Of a stretch of DNA of 64,000 bases, positions 59,984 to 64,000 are shown in pieces (positions within the stretch are counted from its first letter, which is position 1; each line of letters starts with the position of its first letter). Origin of the DNA: Kluyvera cryocrescens NBRC 102467 (lineage in GTDB: Bacteria; Pseudomonadota; Gammaproteobacteria; Enterobacterales; Enterobacteriaceae); the NCBI RefSeq assembly GCF_001571285.1, contig NZ_BCTM01000006.1:1-64000 (forward strand). The letters are read 5' to 3'. Both the position numbers and the translations under genes were made by a program. Under the pieces are notes generated by a model that was not told the origin of the DNA, searched no databases, and worked only from the letters and a program-made list of their open reading frames with translations.

Positions 59984-61006
59984 ATGAAGAAAATGTTACG
60001 CTTTGTCCTGGTAGTCATTATTGCCCTCGGCGTCGCCGCTGGCGTGGGCATGTGGAAAGTTCGCCAGTTGGCGAATAGCACGCTGCTGATTAAAGACGAA
60101 ACTGTCTTTACGCTGAAGCCCGGTACCGGTCGTCTGGCGCTTGGTGAAAAGCTCTATGCCGAAAAAGTGCTCAACCGCCCGCGCGTATTCCAATGGTTGC
60201 TGCGCCTTGAGCCGGAACTGTCGCACTTTAAGGCCGGGACCTACCGATTCACTCCGCAAATGACTGTGCGTGAAATGCTGCAACTGATGGCCAGCGGCAA
60301 AGAGGCGCAGTTCCCGCTGCGTTTTGTCGAGGGGATGCGTCTAAGTGATTACCTCAAGCAGCTTCGCGAGTCGCCGTATATTAAGCACACGCTGAGCGAC
60401 GATAAATATGCCACGGTGGCGCAGGCGCTGGAGCTGGACAATCCTGAGTGGGTCGAAGGCTGGTTCTGGCCAGACACCTGGATGTATACCGCTAATACCA
60501 GCGATGTGGCTATTCTCAAGCGAGCGCACCAAAAAATGGTCACTCAGGTTGATAAGGTCTGGGACGGGCGAGCGGACAATTTGCCGTACCACGATAAAAA
60601 CCAACTGGTGACCATGGCCTCGATTATCGAGAAAGAGACGGCGGTTGCCGAAGAGCGCGATCGCGTGTCGTCGGTGTTTATCAACCGTCTGCGTATTGGT
60701 ATGCGCCTGCAAACTGACCCGACCGTCATCTACGGTATGGGCGAAAGCTATAATGGCAAGCTCTCGCGTAAAGACCTTGAGACGCCAACCGCGTATAATA
60801 CTTACACCATTTCCGGCATGCCGCCGGGTGCCATTGCCAACCCGGGTGAAGCCTCACTGAATGCCGCCGCGCATCCGGCGAAAACGCCGTATCTCTATTT
60901 TGTGGCCGACGGCAAAGGCGGGCATACGTTTAATACCAATCTTGCCGGCCATAACCGGTCGGTGCAGGATTATTTGAAAGTGCTAAAGGATAAAAATGCG
61001 CAGTAA
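59984..61006 (+). CDS. mltG: Endolytic murein transglycosylase MltG
   Basis: A 340-residue inner-membrane YceG-family lytic transglycosylase that cuts nascent glycan strands and sets their length. One N-terminal membrane span (about residues 7-25), a LysM-like subdomain, and the catalytic Glu in [15 protein letters not shown] are visible. ATG 59984 gives the E. coli length. It overlaps tmk by 11 bp. Confidence 0.96.
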   Translation: MKKMLRFVLVVIIALGVAAGVGMWKVRQLANSTLLIKDETVFTLKPGTGRLALGEKLYAEKVLNRPRVFQWLLRLEPELSHFKAGTYRFTPQMTVREMLQLMASGKEAQFPLRFVEGMRLSDYLKQLRESPYIKHTLSDDKYATVAQALELDNPEWVEGWFWPDTWMYTANTSDVAILKRAHQKMVTQVDKVWDGRADNLPYHDKNQLVTMASIIEKETAVAEERDRVSSVFINRLRIGMRLQTDPTVIYGMGESYNGKLSRKDLETPTAYNTYTISGMPPGAIANPGEASLNAAAHPAKTPYLYFVADGKGGHTFNTNLAGHNRSVQDYLKVLKDKNAQ

Positions 61007-61637
61007 TTACATCGTCATTGAAGGACTGGAAGGGGCGGGTAAAACCACCGCGCGTGATGTTGTCGTCGAAACGCTGCGTGAACTTGGCGTCAACGACCTG
61101 CTGTTTACCCGCGAACCGGGCGGCACCGTGCTGGCTGAAAAGCTGCGCAGTCTGGTGCTGGATATTAAATCGGTTGGCGATGAAGTGATTACCGATAAAG
61201 CGGAAGTGCTGATGTTCTACGCCGCGCGGGTCCAGTTGGTTGACAGCGTGATTAAGCCAGCGCTGGCCAAAGGACAGTGGGTGATCGGTGACCGTCATGA
61301 TCTCTCAACCCAGGCCTATCAAGGCGGCGGGCGTGGCATTGATCGCCAGATGCTGGCCACCCTGCGCGATGCGGTGCTGGGCGATTTTCGTCCTGACCTG
61401 ACCATTTACCTCGACGTCACGCCGGAAGTCGGCCTCAAGCGCGCCCGCGCGCGCGGCGATCTTGACCGTATCGAACAGGAGTCGCTGAACTTCTTTAACC
61501 GCACCCGTGCGCGTTATCTGGAGCTGGCTGCCGCCGATGACAGCATTATCACTATTGATGCTACCCAGTCGCTGGAAAAAGTGATGAGCGATATCCGCAC
61601 CGCGGTGACCGCCTGGGTTGCGGAGCAGCAGGCATGA
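60996..61637 (+). CDS. tmk: Thymidylate kinase
   Basis: A 213-residue kinase converting dTMP to dTDP. The P-loop GLEGAGKT, the FTREPGGT motif and the lid region [13 protein letters not shown] are present. Same length as E. coli Tmk. It overlaps mltG (11 bp) and holB (4 bp), so the three are probably translated in coupled fashion. Confidence 0.97.
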   Translation: MRSNYIVIEGLEGAGKTTARDVVVETLRELGVNDLLFTREPGGTVLAEKLRSLVLDIKSVGDEVITDKAEVLMFYAARVQLVDSVIKPALAKGQWVIGDRHDLSTQAYQGGGRGIDRQMLATLRDAVLGDFRPDLTIYLDVTPEVGLKRARARGDLDRIEQESLNFFNRTRARYLELAAADDSIITIDATQSLEKVMSDIRTAVTAWVAEQQA

Positions 61638-62638
61638 AATGGTATCCGTGGTTGCGCCCCCCGTTTGAACAGCTTACCGCAAGCTATCAGGCTGGACGGG
61701 GTCACCACGCGCTGCTGATACAGGCGCGTGCGGGGATGGGCGCGGATTCGCTTGCGTACGCCATCACTCGCCTGTTGATGTGCCATCAGCCTGACGGTCA
61801 TAAAAGCTGCGGCCAGTGCCACAGTTGCCAACTGATGCAGGCGGGAACGCACCCCGACTACTACACGTTGCAGCCGGAGAAAGGCAAAAGCACCCTGGGG
61901 ATCGACGCGGTGCGTAGCGTCAGCGAAAAGCTCTATGAGCACGCTCGTCTGGGGGGCGCCAAAGTGGTGTGGATCGCCGATGCCACGCAGCTCACCGAGG
62001 CTGCCGCCAACGCGCTGCTCAAAACGCTGGAAGAACCACCGAAAAATACCTGGTTTTTCCTCGCTTGCGAAGAACCTGCGCGACTGCTGGCCACTTTACG
62101 CAGCCGCTGTCGCTTCTATCATTTGGCGCCACCGGGCGAACCCTACGCGCTGGCGTGGCTTGAGCGAGAAACCAGCGCTTCGCGCGATACGCTGTTGACC
62201 GCCCTGCGCCTGTGCGACCATGCGCCTGCTGCGGCGCTTGAGCTGCTGGCGCCGGACAGTTGGTCGGCGCGCGAAAAGCTATGCCAGGCGCTAAGCGGTT
62301 GCTTAAACAGTGGTGACTGGCTGGCGCTCTTACCGGCGCTGAACCATGATTCAGTCGTACAGCGCCTGCACTGGTTGTCATCGTTACTGCTGGATGCCCT
62401 AAAGCAACAGCAGCGGATCACCCGATTGACCAATGCCGATAGCCTGGCGCTGGTTGAACAGTTAGCCCGCACGCTGTCTGCCTCACGTTTGCAGGCGATA
62501 GCTGCGGATGCATGCGCCTGCCGTGAACAGCTACTGAGCGTAACGGGGCTGAACCGCGAGTTAATCCTCACCGAGCGCCTGCTGCGCTGGGAACAATATT
62601 TGCAACCTGGTGCGATATTGCCAGTATCCCACCTTTAA
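61634..62638 (+). CDS. holB: DNA polymerase III subunit delta prime
   Basis: A 334-residue clamp-loader subunit. It has the zinc-binding cluster [10 protein letters not shown], the SRC motif (LRSRCRF) and the sensor-type region EEPPKNTWF. It lacks a functional P-loop, as usual for delta prime. Same length as E. coli HolB. It overlaps tmk by 4 bp. Confidence 0.96.
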   Translation: MKWYPWLRPPFEQLTASYQAGRGHHALLIQARAGMGADSLAYAITRLLMCHQPDGHKSCGQCHSCQLMQAGTHPDYYTLQPEKGKSTLGIDAVRSVSEKLYEHARLGGAKVVWIADATQLTEAAANALLKTLEEPPKNTWFFLACEEPARLLATLRSRCRFYHLAPPGEPYALAWLERETSASRDTLLTALRLCDHAPAAALELLAPDSWSAREKLCQALSGCLNSGDWLALLPALNHDSVVQRLHWLSSLLLDALKQQQRITRLTNADSLALVEQLARTLSASRLQAIAADACACREQLLSVTGLNRELILTERLLRWEQYLQPGAILPVSHL

Positions 62639-62644
62639 GTGCCT

Positions 62645-62780
62645 GACCTGCCAGGCTGCTTTATGCGTCAATTTGGCCGCGGCCAGTGCTCGAAATCCTC
62701 ACGTACTTGGTGTACGCTCCGGTTTCTGCGCGCTGTTCAGCGCCAAACTGGCCTCCACCGTGACGCCTACTGGAATAGGT
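62645..62780. repeat. Dispersed intergenic repeat candidate (imperfect palindrome)
   Basis: The holB-ycfH gap holds a long imperfect dyad. The core GAAATCCTCACGTAC-TTGGT-GTACGCTCCGGTTTC pairs imperfectly, with CGTAC/GTACG at the tip, and GGCCGCGGCC and CAGCGCCAAACTGGCC lie outside. I recall very similar sequence as an intergenic repeat in other enterobacteria, but could not check copy number here. Confidence 0.55.
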
Positions 62781-62795
62781 TCTAAGAGAGACATT

Positions 62796-63590
62796 ATGTT
62801 TTTAGTCGACTCGCACTGCCATCTTGATGGCCTTGATTATCAATCCCTGCATAAAGACGTTGATGATGTGATGGCAAAAGCCGCCGCGCGCGACGTCCGT
62901 TTTGCGCTTGCGGTTGCCACTACGTTACCCGGTTATCGCCAGATGCGTGAACTGGTGGGTGAGCGCCCGGAAGTGGTGTTCTCCTGCGGCGTCCATCCTT
63001 TGAATCAGGATGAACCCTACGATGTTGAAGATCTGCGTCGTATGGCGGCGGAAGAGGGCGTTGTGGCGATGGGGGAAACCGGGCTGGATTACTTCTATAC
63101 CCCGGAAACCAAAAGCCAGCAGCAGCTCTCGTTTCGCCAACATATCCAGATTGGCCGCGAGCTGAATAAACCGGTGATCGTGCACACCCGCGATGCACGC
63201 GCCGATACGCTTGCGATCCTGCGCGAAGAAAGCGTGATGGATTGCGGCGGTGTACTACACTGTTTCACAGAAGATACTGAGACGGCGGGTAAGCTGCTGG
63301 ATATGGGGTTCTATATTTCGTTTTCCGGGATTGTGACTTTCCGCAATGCCGAGCAGCTTCGTGAGGCCGCGCGCTACGTTCCGCTCGACCGCCTGCTGGT
63401 TGAAACCGACTCACCTTATCTGGCGCCGGTGCCGCATCGTGGCAAAGAGAACCAGCCCGCGATGGTGCGTGACGTGGCGGAATACATGGCCGTACTGAAG
63501 GGCGTTAGCGTTGAAGAGCTGGCGCAGCAGACAACGGATAACTTCGCAAACCTCTTCCATATCGATCCCGCCCGCCTGCAATCTTGCTGA
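62796..63590 (+). CDS. ycfH: TatD-family metal-dependent hydrolase YcfH
   Basis: A 264-residue TIM-barrel metal hydrolase of the TatD DNase family. Metal-ligand motifs: VDSHCHLDG at the N-terminus, GETGLDYFY, VHTRDA, LHCFTE and ETDSPYLAPVP. The function of YcfH itself is unclear. ATG 62796 gives about the E. coli length (265). The upstream in-frame extension is the intergenic repeat and is not coding. Confidence 0.95.
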   Translation: MFLVDSHCHLDGLDYQSLHKDVDDVMAKAAARDVRFALAVATTLPGYRQMRELVGERPEVVFSCGVHPLNQDEPYDVEDLRRMAAEEGVVAMGETGLDYFYTPETKSQQQLSFRQHIQIGRELNKPVIVHTRDARADTLAILREESVMDCGGVLHCFTEDTETAGKLLDMGFYISFSGIVTFRNAEQLREAARYVPLDRLLVETDSPYLAPVPHRGKENQPAMVRDVAEYMAVLKGVSVEELAQQTTDNFANLFHIDPARLQSC

Positions 63591-63639
63591 TTTTTTGGCT
63601 TATTTTAATGCTCGTAATTAATGGTCAAAGCGAGTACAG

Positions 63640-63665
63640 TTCACCGCCGTAAAAGTGGCGGTGAA
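63640..63665 (+). terminator. Possible ycfH terminator hairpin
   Basis: TTCACCGCC pairs with GGCGGTGAA across an 8-nt loop, 49 bp after ycfH. The following sequence (TGTTAATCTT) is T-rich but not a run, so termination is uncertain. Confidence 0.45.
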
Positions 63666-63734
63666 TGTTAATCTTGCAACATACAGACACTGTTTATGTA
63701 AAGAAGATTAAGTTTTTCAGCCATAGCTCTTTGA

Positions 63735-63756
63735 AACGTGATAGCCGTCAAACAAA
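63735..63756. promoter_or_regulatory. CRP site of ptsG
   Basis: AAACGTGATAGCCGTCAAACAA contains GTGA-N6-TCAA, the same sequence as the known E. coli ptsG CRP site (ACGTGATAGCCGTCAAAC). It predicts cAMP-CRP activation. Confidence 0.8.
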
Positions 63757-63767
63757 ATCAGAGTTAA

Positions 63768-63789
63768 TTATTTTACTCTGTGTAATAAA
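63768..63789. promoter_or_regulatory. Mlc operator / ptsG P1 promoter region
   Basis: TTATTTTACTCTGTGTAATAAA, an imperfect palindrome, matches the Mlc operator over the E. coli ptsG P1 promoter. Mlc represses ptsG without glucose and is titrated by dephosphorylated EIICB-Glc. Confidence 0.75.
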
Positions 63790-63860
63790 TAAAGGGCGCT
63801 TTAGATGCCCTGACCCTGGTGAGTCTCTCCCCACTCACTAATGCGTGAAAACGTAGATAA

Positions 63861-64000
<140 letters not shown>

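Overview
The window is a chromosomal segment from a motile member of the Enterobacteriaceae. Gene order follows the E. coli K-12 region from serX through ghrA, ycdXYZ, the curli locus, opgGH, lpxL, pyrC, murJ, the flg cluster, rne, the fab cluster and holB to ptsG, and most proteins can be aligned by eye to their K-12 counterparts. Several K-12 genes are missing (curli genes csgBAC and csgEFG, clsC/ymdC, yceI/yceJ, grxB/mdtH) and several non-K-12 genes are present. This suggests an Enterobacter/Klebsiella aerogenes/Kosakonia-like organism, but the genus cannot be fixed from the sequence alone.

Layout. 1-3.8 kb: two tRNA-Ser(GGA) genes, each trailed by tandem ~181-bp repeats of the rtT type, bracket a small cassette (frameshifted pirin gene, LysR regulator, arylamine N-acetyltransferase homologue). 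4.0-6.9 kb: ghrA, ycdX, ycdY, ycdZ. 7.0-10.9 kb: a remodelled curli locus. A csgD homologue is kept, but every curli subunit and secretion gene is gone. A 989-bp A+T-rich intergenic region separates csgD from a divergent gene for a 567-residue secreted Gly/Asn/His/Ile/Trp repeat protein, and a small exported YmdA-like protein follows. 11-20 kb: ymdB, opgC, opgG-opgH (osmoregulated periplasmic glucan), yceK, msyB, mdtG, lpxL. 20-30 kb: trhO, yceO, solA, bssS, dinI (LexA box), pyrC (PurR box), yceB, an extra tatE-like gene, rimJ, yceH, mviM, murJ. 30-42 kb: the flagellar cluster flgNMA / flgBCDEFGHIJ / flgKL with visible FlhDC and sigma-28 sites. 42-44.3 kb: an inserted MFS transporter and a LysR regulator. 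44.4-52.5 kb: rne with its long leader, rluC, an inserted MFS transporter plus a secreted alpha/beta hydrolase, yceF. 52.6-63.6 kb: yceD-rpmF-plsX-fabH-fabD-fabG-acpP-fabF-pabC-mltG-tmk-holB-ycfH. 63.6 kb to the end: the ptsG control region and the first 36 codons of ptsG.

The most unusual part is the csgD-flanked locus at 7.0-10.9 kb. The curli master regulator sits where csgBA should be divergently controlled, but the structural gene there encodes a very low-complexity exported repeat protein with no recognised secretion partner. The proposed reading, an alternative extracellular matrix protein under a CsgD-type regulator, is an inference from gene position and architecture.
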